From NCBI GenBank assembly GCA_002441395.1, contig DJVZ01000003.1, positions 21,586 through 44,177 of the forward strand: a stretch of DNA of 22,592 nt, in the 5' to 3' direction. Every line of letters begins with the position of its first letter. Positions within the stretch are counted from its first letter, which is position 1. Both the position numbers and the translations under genes were made by a program. Shown here in pieces: positions 1 through 7,125 of the stretch. Source of the DNA: Spirochaetaceae bacterium UBA6243. Lineage in GTDB: Bacteria; Spirochaetota; Spirochaetia; Treponematales; Rectinemataceae. The notes under the pieces were generated by a model. It saw nothing but the letters and a program-made list of their open reading frames with translations, was not told where the DNA came from and did not search any database.

Positions 1-197
1 TTTTTTTTGGCACTGATCATGAGGTCTCCCGTATAATTTTCCACGAAGGACTTCCGCATGCCGGCGGTGGCGGTGGCGATCATGGAGCTGCCGATCACCA
101 TCACGGCAGCTCCAAGCCCCAGGATGGATCCGATGATGAGGGATTTTGTCTTGTGTTCGCGCAGGTTGCGCAGCGCCATGTTCAGGATCACCAGCAT
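1..197 (-). CDS. ABC transporter permease, MacB/LolC-like (N-terminus only)
   Basis: The reverse strand from 197 to the window edge reads MLVILNMALRNLREHKTKSL, then a hydrophobic stretch (IIGSILGLGAAVMVIGSSMI), then polar sequence. This is the usual N-terminus of a MacB/FtsX-type exporter permease: cytoplasmic lead, first TM helix, start of the periplasmic domain. The ATG at 197 has a GGAGG ribosome site 7 nt upstream, and the gene overlaps the end of the ATPase gene by 10 nt, so the two are co-translated. About 65 residues are visible; the rest lies outside the window. Substrate unknown (lipoprotein, peptide or drug export are all possible for the family). Confidence 0.8.
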   Translation of the reverse strand, partial: MLVILNMALRNLREHKTKSLIIGSILGLGAAVMVIGSSMIATATAGMRKSFVENYTGDLMISAKK

Positions 198-916
198 GGA
201 CTTGCCTCCGGAGGAGCCTTGCGGCCTTCGTCCGATTCTATGAGCCCATCCTTGAGCGTGATCACGCGGTCGGCGGCGTTGACGATCTTGCGATCGTGGG
301 TGGAGAAGATGAAGGTAGTCGAAAGTTCGCGGTTTATTCTCTTCATGAGCTCTATGATGTTGCTGCCGGTCGTAGAGTCCAGATTAGCGGTGGGTTCATC
401 GGCCAGCACGATTGTGGGCCGGGTCACGAGGGCGCGGGCGATGGCGACGCGCTGCCGCTGCCCGCCAGAGAGCTCGTTGGGTTTATGCTTTTTCCATGCG
501 GTGAGTCCGACTTCCTCTATGAGGTAGTTGACCCATTCGCTCCTCTTCTCTTTACTTTCGTATTCGCCGCGCGTTGGCCCCAGGAGAAAGGGAAATTCGA
601 CATTTTCCTCGACACTGAGAACAGGAATGAGGTTGAAGGATTGGAAAATAAAGCCGATCGCCTCATGCCGGAGTCGCGTGATTTCTCTGTCGCCAAGATC
701 GGATGTCACCTTCCCGTTGAGCATTACGGCGCCCGAGGTTGGAACATCGATGCAGCCGATGATGTTGAGCAGCGTCGATTTTCCCGATCCCGATGGCCCC
801 GCGATTGAGAGGAATTCTCCCGTTTTAAGGGAGAAGCTTATGCCCTTCAATGCTTCGACCTCGGTCTTCCCGAGCGGATAATGTTTGACTACATTCTGAA
901 GTTCAACCAATGCCAT
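188..916 (-). CDS. ABC transporter ATP-binding protein, LolD/MacB type
   Basis: A 242-residue cytoplasmic ATPase that would power the exporter permease encoded immediately downstream. Walker A is GPSGSGKS at residues 40-47, followed by a Q-loop (FIFQSFNLIP), the signature LSGGQRQR, Walker B VLADEPTANLD and the H-loop FSTHD. Length and motif spacing are those of the LolD/MacB/FtsE group. The frame is open to 982, but I choose the ATG at 916 because AAGGAG lies 8 nt upstream and homology begins at MALVELQNVVKHY. It is divergent from a two-component system (1065 on), which suggests, but does not prove, that the kinase pair controls this exporter. Confidence 0.93.
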   Translation of the reverse strand: MALVELQNVVKHYPLGKTEVEALKGISFSLKTGEFLSIAGPSGSGKSTLLNIIGCIDVPTSGAVMLNGKVTSDLGDREITRLRHEAIGFIFQSFNLIPVLSVEENVEFPFLLGPTRGEYESKEKRSEWVNYLIEEVGLTAWKKHKPNELSGGQRQRVAIARALVTRPTIVLADEPTANLDSTTGSNIIELMKRINRELSTTFIFSTHDRKIVNAADRVITLKDGLIESDEGRKAPPEASPCW

Positions 917-964
917 CGCTGTCTCCTTGAAGCCAAGAATACCAAAATGGTTCTGAAAAGTGGT

Positions 965-1001
965 TTGACAACTTATAAACAATGTTAAACTGAGAGTTTA
1001 A
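965..1001. promoter_or_regulatory. Divergent control region with inverted repeat TTAAAC-N5-GTTTAA
   Basis: In the 148-bp gap between the divergent ABC ATPase and response-regulator genes there is a perfect 6-bp inverted repeat, TTAAAC (985-990), spacer TGAGA, GTTTAA (996-1001). A consensus -35 box TTGACA sits at 965-970 on the plus strand; the only -10-like match nearby (TAAACT, 986-991) leaves a short 15-bp spacer, so the exact promoter is uncertain. The placement fits an operator or promoter serving one or both units. Confidence 0.4.
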
Positions 1002-1064
1002 AGTTCGCTCTCCGTATTGACCTGTAGAAGTACGGTGGACTAGCGTAGTGAAGAGGGAAAGGCA

Positions 1065-1790
1065 ATGGACGCGTCGGTTCTCATCATAGAGGATGATCAG
1101 GATATCGCCGATCTCATCGCGATGTATCTGAAAGATGAGGGAATTCGAAGCGATATAGCCCTGACCGCGGAAGCGGGTCTTGAGCTGAGCGCTGCTTCGG
1201 CCTACGACCTGGTGGTGCTCGATCTCAACCTGCCGCGAATGGACGGCTACGAATTTCTCCAGACTTTCAGAAGGATGACGGATACGCCCGTGGTGATCGT
1301 CTCCTCCCGCGACGCCGATGAAGATATGATTCTGGGGCTGGGGCTCGGTGCGGACGATTTTGTGAACAAGCCCTTCTCGCCGCGGGTGCTCACCGCCCGG
1401 ATACGCGCACATCTGCGTCGCTCTCATACCCCGGCCATGGATCAAAATCGCGAAGTCATACAGTTCGGTGACATTTCGATGGACCTGGGCGCACTCATAG
1501 TGGAGCGCCGCGGCGAGCCTCTGGCCATGCCGACGAAGGAGCTTGAACTCCTTGCCTATTTTGTGCGCAACCGAGGCGTGGCACTAAAGACGGAGCAGAT
1601 ATACAAAGATGTGTGGGGAAATATGTATGGCGATTACACGACTGTCGCCGTCCATGTCCAAAGGCTCCGGAAACGGATCGAGCCGGACCCCGCGCAACCG
1701 TGTTTCATAAAAACCATCTACGGTATCGGCTATCGGTTCGAGATACCGACGGAAGCCTCGGCGTGTCCGGAAAGAGGAAGGGCATCATGA
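1065..1790 (+). CDS. Two-component response regulator, OmpR/PhoB family
   Basis: 241 residues. The receiver domain spans roughly residues 3-118 with acidic pair E9/D10/D11, phospho-acceptor D53 (VVLDLNLP), the conserved S80 and K102 (NKPFSP). A winged-helix DNA-binding domain follows at about 135-230 (MPTKELELLAYFVRNRG ... VAVHVQRLRKRIE ... IYGIGYRFE). An AGAGGGAAAGG stretch precedes the ATG at 1065. The stop overlaps the start of the histidine kinase gene (ATGA at 1787-1790), so the two form a translationally coupled pair. Target genes are not visible beyond the divergent ABC exporter, which is a natural candidate. Confidence 0.95.
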   Translation: MDASVLIIEDDQDIADLIAMYLKDEGIRSDIALTAEAGLELSAASAYDLVVLDLNLPRMDGYEFLQTFRRMTDTPVVIVSSRDADEDMILGLGLGADDFVNKPFSPRVLTARIRAHLRRSHTPAMDQNREVIQFGDISMDLGALIVERRGEPLAMPTKELELLAYFVRNRGVALKTEQIYKDVWGNMYGDYTTVAVHVQRLRKRIEPDPAQPCFIKTIYGIGYRFEIPTEASACPERGRAS

Positions 1791-3115
1791 AGCTGCGAAG
1801 CCAATTCATCCTTCTCGACATATTTACCGGTTTTGCTGCGATAGCGGCTACGGCGGCCTTGGTTATCTTTGCCTCGCACATCAATCTACTCACCGGCCCC
1901 GGCAGGGAGATGATCTCCGTTCGCGAGCGCCTCGAAGCCGCCGTCGATCATGGTGCAGAAAGGGCGGAACTGGAGTCCATCTTGGAGGAGTCCAAGTCGC
2001 TCAAATTGCTGCTTGAGGACTCGGATTTCAGGCTGCTTGCGTCCAATTTCCCCGAAGCAGCGAGACTTGCGTCGGGCGAGCCCGCCGAGATCGCGAGAAA
2101 TTTCGGTGAGTTTTTCATGAACCGGATTGGCGGAGGTACTGAGGAATATTACCTTGTCGCCATACAATTGACGCCCGGAGGGTTCTACTCGAGTTTCATC
2201 ACCTCGACGGCCCCCTTTGTCGTGCTTTTCCTCGCCATTCTTTTACTTCTGCCCTTCCTCGCTTCTTTCCGGCTCAATCGCACGCTGAAAGCGATAAAGA
2301 GCCTGCAGCTGGCCACGGAGCGGGTGGCCGCCGGCGACCTCGAATACAGCCCGATCATGGAGGGACCTGAAGAAATCGTGTCGCTGGCCCATTCATTTGA
2401 TGCGATGCGCCTGGCTTTGCGCGATGAATCCGACCGGAGGGCACGGTTTCTCATGTCGATCTCGCATGACCTTAAGACCCCACTCGCCTCCGTACGAGGC
2501 TATGTAGAGGCTCTGCGCGATGGTCATGCCGAGGACAGTGGGCGGCAAGAGCATTATCTTTCGATCATCGATCAAAAATCCATGCTGCTCGAGAGCCGCA
2601 TCCGCGAGCTCGTAAACTTCGCATCCCTCTCGACAAGCGACTGGCAGCTTACCTTGCGCCCCGTCAGACTGAGGGAATTCTTCTCGGGCATCGCGGAGGC
2701 CTTTAGGGAAGAGGCTTCTGTCTTTGGGCGTATTTTTGCGGCCACCATAAACATCCCCGACGACGTCACCGCGATGATGGATGAGCAGCTCTTCACGCGC
2801 ACCCTCGAGAATCTGTTTTCCAACTCGCTTAAGTTCACGCACGATGGCGGAAGAATAGAGCTGGATTGCTATACCTTGGAAGGCTTCACTGATATAGCTT
2901 TCTCTGACGACGGCCCGGGAATAGCTGACGCGGATAAGCCCTACATTTTCGAGGCATTTTACCGGGGCGATAAGACCCGCACGACGCAGGGCATGGGCTT
3001 GGGATTGGCCATCGCGAAATCCATTACGGAGGCCCATGGGTTTTCGATATCGGTACGGGATACTCAGGGACCCGGAACCGTTATTGTCATTCGCATTCCA
3101 CACTGTCAGGGCTAG
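1787..3115 (+). CDS. Sensor histidine kinase (HAMP, HisKA, HATPase)
   Basis: 442-residue inner-membrane sensor kinase, partner of the preceding regulator. TM1 is at about 8-31, an extracytoplasmic sensor loop of about 105 residues follows, TM2 is at about 138-161, then a HAMP segment (about 162-215). The phospho-accepting histidine is H227 in SISHDLKTPLASVRGY. The ATPase shows an N-box (NLFSNSLKFT), G1 (DDGPGI), F-box (FEAFYRGDKTR) and G2 (GMGLGLAIAK), so it should be active. The frame is open from 1613, but the upstream part is a shadow of the regulator; the ATG at 1787 follows GGAAAGAGGAAGG and gives the usual ATGA overlap. The signal sensed cannot be inferred. Confidence 0.94.
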   Translation: MKLRSQFILLDIFTGFAAIAATAALVIFASHINLLTGPGREMISVRERLEAAVDHGAERAELESILEESKSLKLLLEDSDFRLLASNFPEAARLASGEPAEIARNFGEFFMNRIGGGTEEYYLVAIQLTPGGFYSSFITSTAPFVVLFLAILLLLPFLASFRLNRTLKAIKSLQLATERVAAGDLEYSPIMEGPEEIVSLAHSFDAMRLALRDESDRRARFLMSISHDLKTPLASVRGYVEALRDGHAEDSGRQEHYLSIIDQKSMLLESRIRELVNFASLSTSDWQLTLRPVRLREFFSGIAEAFREEASVFGRIFAATINIPDDVTAMMDEQLFTRTLENLFSNSLKFTHDGGRIELDCYTLEGFTDIAFSDDGPGIADADKPYIFEAFYRGDKTRTTQGMGLGLAIAKSITEAHGFSISVRDTQGPGTVIVIRIPHCQG

Positions 3116-3306
3116 CTTTGCCGACTGGTCTGGAAACGCAACAATGTCGTGAGATGGGAGCGGCCCGCTATCAGACATTCATCGCCACTTCGCAGGTACC
3201 CCAGACCACGTCGATAGGAATGTTTCATATAGATAGAGGTCATGAATGAAGAGCCATAAACACGCCAATGCTCAAAAGCAATAAAATCCTGGAATTTTAT
3301 GCCATA

Positions 3307-3357
3307 TCGAAAACAGCGGGAATACGGATTATAATAAAAGCGCAGTCAAAAGACTGC
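3307..3357 (+). promoter_or_regulatory. Putative promoter and 5'-end stem-loop of the Cys/His-repeat cassette
   Basis: A perfect -10 box TATAAT (3330-3335) lies 17 bp after TCGAAA (3307-3312, 4 of 6 matches to TTGACA). Transcription would begin near 3342, exactly where GCAGTC-AAAA-GACTGC (3342-3357) can form a 6-bp stem with a tetraloop. The hairpin would therefore cap the 5' end of the mRNA, 3-4 nt before the GGCAGG ribosome site at 3361-3366. The rest of the 256-bp gap after the kinase gene shows no coding signal that I can recognise. Confidence 0.5.
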
Positions 3358-3371
3358 AACGGCAGGTCACG

Positions 3372-4004
3372 ATGCACGATTTGATGGCGAAGTTCTTTCG
3401 GTCTCCCCTGGCCATTGGCATTGTATGCGGCAATGCCCTTCTGGCGGTCGGCGCGGCACTGGCCGGTATTGCGCCGGTGCTCGTGGTCGTCCCCCTCTTT
3501 GTCCTTGTGACAGGCGGTGAACTTGCCCTCGCGCTGCTCTCGAAGCCGGGAGCAAAGGCAATTCTTGGCGAACAGGAGCGGGAGCGAAAGGAGCACGATG
3601 TAGACCGCCTTGAAGAGACGGCCCGTCTGCGGAAGCGTCTCGCCATGCTTCGTGTCGAAAATCCCGAAGTGAAGGCAGCCGTCGAAAGGCTTGCATTGGC
3701 AGCGGGTCTGTATCTCGAATCCTGCGCAAAAGGGAATGAAAGGGACCCGCTCGTCGAGGAGGCAGTGCAAAACGCCGTCGCAACGGTGGACGGATACCTG
3801 CATCTGTCTGATGCCGGGCGGATTCGCGCGCGCATAGACAGCGAGCATGGCAATACGCGGCAAGACTTAGAACAGAAAACAATTCTCTCCCTCGATACAT
3901 CGACCCGCCTCATCGGCGAAAAACTTGCCCTGCCCTTTGGGGGCATCGAAGGAAACCATACTGTGCTCGATGCAATGGATGGACGACAGGAGCTGGAAGA
4001 ATGA
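3372..4004 (+). CDS. Hypothetical membrane protein with two TM helices and a charged helical tail
   Basis: I do not recognise a family. The 210-residue product has two adjacent hydrophobic segments (about 13-33 and 35-56), then a strongly charged, probably coiled-coil stretch (about 67-95, EQERERKEHDVDRLEETARL), and a soluble, mostly helical remainder. With a short basic N-terminus (K7, R10) both ends are probably cytoplasmic. GGCAGG lies 5 nt before the ATG. Its stop overlaps the next start by 4 nt (ATGA, 4001-4004), making it the first gene of the Cys/His-repeat and radical SAM cassette. It could be a membrane scaffold or partner for the repeat protein; that is inference from context only. 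Confidence 0.8.
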   Translation: MHDLMAKFFRSPLAIGIVCGNALLAVGAALAGIAPVLVVVPLFVLVTGGELALALLSKPGAKAILGEQERERKEHDVDRLEETARLRKRLAMLRVENPEVKAAVERLALAAGLYLESCAKGNERDPLVEEAVQNAVATVDGYLHLSDAGRIRARIDSEHGNTRQDLEQKTILSLDTSTRLIGEKLALPFGGIEGNHTVLDAMDGRQELEE

Positions 4005-5701
4005 AACGAAACGGATTCTTGCTGGTCATGCTGGTATCGATCGGATTATGGGGACAACCCCTCGCTGCGCTCGAAGCGCAGGCAGAATCCGTGGAAATAT
4101 TCCTTACCTTGCACAGCGACGGTAAAGCGGTGGTTCGGCATTCCATCGTCTGGGATGTGAGTTCCGGCACCATGGGAGGTTTTTACTTCCAGGGCGAGCA
4201 GGCTCCCATGGTGTGGGACGCGGAGCGCTGCTGGGCCGATCTGCCGAACGGAACGCGGACTCCCCTCGACATCAAAAATGCAGGGGATAAATGGGATATT
4301 CTCCTTTCGCAGGGCAAGCGCACCTCGGGAATCTCGACCTGGGTGCTCACGTATGGCGCTGATCTTGCTGCGGCGAACATGGTGGGGCTCACCGACAAAT
4401 CCGACGGCGAAAAGCTGTTCTATTTCCACTGGGCGCCGCCGCAGTGGGAGCAGCCACTCGACCACCGCAGCGTGACGGTGGTGTTCCCCCTCGAGGCGAA
4501 GGCGGGCGAGTCTGGAGATTCGCGGTCGGAACGGCTCGCACAGCTTGGCTTTGCCACGGAGAAACATGTCAATGACGAAAACAGTATCGACTGGTATGCG
4601 GCGGAGGGCTCCGACGGGAAAAGTTACCTCGCGCTCCGATTCCACCAGCGGAACCCTGCCGCGCATGCGACTCAGGACATTCAGTTCTATATGTCCGCCG
4701 AGAATGTGGGCCTCGCGTTTTCTCCGCTCTTCGACGCCCTCGCCGGCCAGGCGGGCCCGGCGAATCCCTCAGAAGCCCTTCAATCTGGAGAACAGCCCGG
4801 CGACGTGGGCGCAGAGCCTTCTGATGCCGCGCGTTCCGGATCGGCTCTGGGATGGCAGCGCACGCCGCTTCTCGCCCTGTTTCTGTGCGGCGGAATCGCG
4901 GCGCTCGGCGTGTTTCTCTATCGAAAAAAGATAGCCGGATATCCGAAAGCCGTCGCGAAAGCCGAGGGCATCGCCTGGGCCGGCGATTCATGGACGCCTC
5001 CCCGCCTGAGCGAAGGAACGTACGCGATTCCCGGCAAAGTGGCCGAAGACCTGCATCCCGTCGAGGTCGCTCTGCTGTTCGAGCTGCCCTTGCCCCGGGT
5101 TGTGGCCGTCATGATCAAAATCCTTGAGGATGAGGGTGTGGTTCGCCTTGCGCAGGAGGCGCCTTTGCGACTCGAAGTGCTCAAGGCGGAAAGCGCGGAC
5201 GAGTACGGCTATACGTTTTTGGGCGCCTTCGACACGGAAGGCTGGGTGCTTTCGGGCCGTATGGCCGATTTTTTCGAGACGGCGTTGAAAAAACTCCAGG
5301 AAAAGACGTGGGACTGCGACATCGAAGCCACCAAGGCGTACTATCGGAAAAAAATGGAAGAAGCCGAGGCTGAGGAAGCAAAGGGAGGAACCACCCCCAC
5401 TGAGGCGACGCCGAGGTATGCTTGCTGGCCTTCCTTTATCTATGTGTATTCGCACCCGTATTACTATGGGAATCTCGGTCTGCCCAAAGAGTTTTCCGGG
5501 AGTTATGCGTCATTCATGGCATCTTCGGCCTGCTTTTCGGGATGCTTCTCGCCGAAGAACCTTGCGGGTACCGCCGGTGCCTGTTATTCCGCCTGCCACA
5601 ACGCGTGTCACAGCGCGTGCCATCAGGCCTGCCACAGTGCCTGTCACTCTGCGTGCCACTCGGCCTGCCATAGCGCCTGTGTCTCCGGAGGCCCGCATTG
5701 A
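4001..5701 (+). CDS. Signal/TM-anchored protein with C-terminal ACHS-type Cys/His repeats (putative radical SAM substrate)
   Basis: 566 residues. An N-terminal signal-like helix (about 1-23) is followed by a beta-rich extracytoplasmic domain (about 28-245) that recalls DUF2207-type proteins, a low-complexity linker, one TM helix (about 290-307, ending LYRKK) and a cytoplasmic region (about 310-480) with a winged-helix-like stretch (VEVALLFELPLPRVVAVMIK). The tail contains C511 and C515, then nine tandem tetrapeptides ACYS, ACHN, ACHS, ACHQ, four ACHS and ACVS (527-562), ending GGPH, with Cys every fourth residue from 528 to 560. The start overlaps the previous stop (ATGA), and the next gene, a radical SAM/SPASM enzyme, starts within its stop (TTGA). 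I infer that the tail is modified by that enzyme; a metal-binding tail is the main alternative. The DUF2207 resemblance is from memory of the architecture, not a search. Confidence 0.85.
   Translation: MKRNGFLLVMLVSIGLWGQPLAALEAQAESVEIFLTLHSDGKAVVRHSIVWDVSSGTMGGFYFQGEQAPMVWDAERCWADLPNGTRTPLDIKNAGDKWDILLSQGKRTSGISTWVLTYGADLAAANMVGLTDKSDGEKLFYFHWAPPQWEQPLDHRSVTVVFPLEAKAGESGDSRSERLAQLGFATEKHVNDENSIDWYAAEGSDGKSYLALRFHQRNPAAHATQDIQFYMSAENVGLAFSPLFDALAGQAGPANPSEALQSGEQPGDVGAEPSDAARSGSALGWQRTPLLALFLCGGIAALGVFLYRKKIAGYPKAVAKAEGIAWAGDSWTPPRLSEGTYAIPGKVAEDLHPVEVALLFELPLPRVVAVMIKILEDEGVVRLAQEAPLRLEVLKAESADEYGYTFLGAFDTEGWVLSGRMADFFETALKKLQEKTWDCDIEATKAYYRKKMEEAEAEEAKGGTTPTEATPRYACWPSFIYVYSHPYYYGNLGLPKEFSGSYASFMASSACFSGCFSPKNLAGTAGACYSACHNACHSACHQACHSACHSACHSACHSACVSGGPH
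5579..5686 (+). repeat. Nine tandem 12-bp units encoding A-C-[H/Y/V]-[S/N/Q]
   Basis: The end of the preceding gene encodes nine in-frame tetrapeptides beginning Ala-Cys. Position 3 is His in seven units (Tyr in the first, Val in the last); position 4 is Ser in seven, Asn in one and Gln in one. The codons vary freely: GCC/GCG for Ala, TGT/TGC for Cys, CAC/CAT for His, and TCC/AGC/AGT/TCT/TCG for Ser. The protein pattern is thus kept while the DNA has drifted, which points to selection on the peptide rather than fresh DNA slippage. Confidence 0.95.
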
Positions 5702-7125
5702 GCCCGCGCACAAAAAGGGCCGCCAACGCGGAGGCAGCTGACGCCACGGCGGTCGCGCGCAGACCGCCCGGGGCCGCAGGTGTCCCGGCCTCCCCTTCTG
5801 TCGCCGCACCCTCCGACCTCTCCTGGATCGACGATTTCTGGGCTCAGGCGGGAGAGCACATCTTCTCCAGAGAGGACGACGGCGTCCTCATTCTGCCACC
5901 GAACCGCGTCTACAAGGTCAATTCGACGGCAGCCTCGCTCATCGCACACCTCAAGCGCGGAGGCTCAATGCGGGCCCTGCAGTTCCCCTCGGAGGATGCG
6001 GCGCACGACACCGCACTATTCTTTGGAGACGTCGCCGCGCTCTACCGCGGCGACATGCCGGTCAACGGCACGGTGTCTTCGGAACCGTTCTCTTTCCCCT
6101 TTACCCGACTGCCGGTGCTGGGGGAAATCGCGCTGACCTACCGGTGCAACAACGCATGCCGCTTCTGCTACGCGGGCTGTGGCGGCCAGAGTGGTCGCCC
6201 CGCCAGCGCCGGATCTGTCTCAAACCACCCCGAGCGTTCGACCGCAGATGACCGGCGCATCATCGATATCTTCGCGGACGAAGCCAAAATCCCCTTTTTC
6301 TCATTCACGGGCGGAGAACCTACGCTTCGGGAAGACCTCGAAGCGCTTGTCGAGTATGCATATCGGCGCAGACTCATCACCAACCTTGTCACGAACGGCA
6401 CACTGATCGACGAAACGCGCGCCCGCGGGCTCAAAAAAGCGGGCCTCGGGAGCGCGCAGGTCTCCATCGAAGGACCGAATGCGGAAATTCACGAATTTCT
6501 TGCGGGAAGAAAAGGCGCATTCTCCGAAACAATCGCGGGTATCGCGGCACTGCAGAAGGCGGGCATCCCCACGCAGACCAATACGACCATCACGCGGGGA
6601 AACCTGCATGTCATCCAGCGCATGCCCGCCTTCCTCGCCTCGCTGGGCGTCAGCCGCTTTGCCATGAACCTCTTCATTCCCACCATTCCAGGCGAGGAGA
6701 CCGACCGACTCTTCGTCGCCTACGAAGAAATCGGTCCTTACGTGGACGCCGTCGCCAAAGAGGCAAAAAAACTCGGCATGACCTTTTACTGGTACAGCCC
6801 CACCCCCTTCTGCAACTACAACCCCATCGCGCGGGGATTTGGGAACAAAAGCTGCGCGGCCGCCGACGGGCTTCTCTCCGTCGCCCCCGACGCTTCGGTT
6901 CTGCCCTGTTCTTCATGGGACGAACCGATCGGCAACCTGCTGAGACAGAATTTTAGAGAGCTGTGGTTTTCGGAAACGGCACGGTTCTATAAAGAGAAGC
7001 ATTTCGCGCCCGCTCCATGCCGTGCCTGCGACAGCTTCACCGCATGTCAGGGAGCCTGCCCGCTCTACTGGCGCTATACGCACGCCGAGCCATCCGGAGC
7101 CAGAAAAAGCAAGGAGCCCTTATGA
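5698..7125 (+). CDS. Radical SAM/SPASM protein with N-terminal PqqD-like domain (putative peptide maturase)
   Basis: 475 residues. The TTG start at 5698 overlaps the repeat-protein stop (TTGA) and is supported by GGAGG 6 nt upstream. An Ala/Pro-rich lead (about 8-38) is followed by a PqqD-like peptide-recognition segment (about 55-115; VLILPPNRVYKVNSTAASLI). The radical SAM core has C150-x3-C154-x2-C157 (CNNACRFC) and the SAM-binding FTGGEP at 203-208. The C-terminal SPASM region has C386, C404 and C441-x2-C444-x5-C450-x3-C454 for auxiliary Fe-S clusters. This is the architecture of PqqE/AnSME/sactipeptide-type maturases. Position directly after the Cys/His-repeat gene makes that tail the likely substrate. 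I recall an NCBIfam-defined 'ACGX system' of radical SAM/SPASM proteins paired with AC-starting tetrapeptide repeats, and this may be a relative; I could not check this. C161 and C296-type extra cysteines were not assigned a role. Confidence 0.93.
   Translation: MSPRTKRAANAEAADATAVARRPPGAAGVPASPSVAAPSDLSWIDDFWAQAGEHIFSREDDGVLILPPNRVYKVNSTAASLIAHLKRGGSMRALQFPSEDAAHDTALFFGDVAALYRGDMPVNGTVSSEPFSFPFTRLPVLGEIALTYRCNNACRFCYAGCGGQSGRPASAGSVSNHPERSTADDRRIIDIFADEAKIPFFSFTGGEPTLREDLEALVEYAYRRRLITNLVTNGTLIDETRARGLKKAGLGSAQVSIEGPNAEIHEFLAGRKGAFSETIAGIAALQKAGIPTQTNTTITRGNLHVIQRMPAFLASLGVSRFAMNLFIPTIPGEETDRLFVAYEEIGPYVDAVAKEAKKLGMTFYWYSPTPFCNYNPIARGFGNKSCAAADGLLSVAPDASVLPCSSWDEPIGNLLRQNFRELWFSETARFYKEKHFAPAPCRACDSFTACQGACPLYWRYTHAEPSGARKSKEPL

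Noticed and set aside
1613..1786. Longer start for the histidine kinase
   Set aside because: It overlaps the response-regulator gene in another frame; the ATGA start at 1787 is far better.
2393..3178. 261-codon reverse-strand frame over the kinase
   Set aside because: It is a shadow of the histidine kinase with no family pattern and no ribosome site.
3297..3946. Several long reverse-strand frames opposite the first cassette gene
   Set aside because: They are shadows in GC-rich codons; the plus frame has TM helices, a ribosome site and coupled neighbours.
5579..5686. CRISPR or non-coding satellite reading of the 12-bp repeats
   Set aside because: The units are in frame, vary at synonymous sites and lack spacers, so they are coding repeats.
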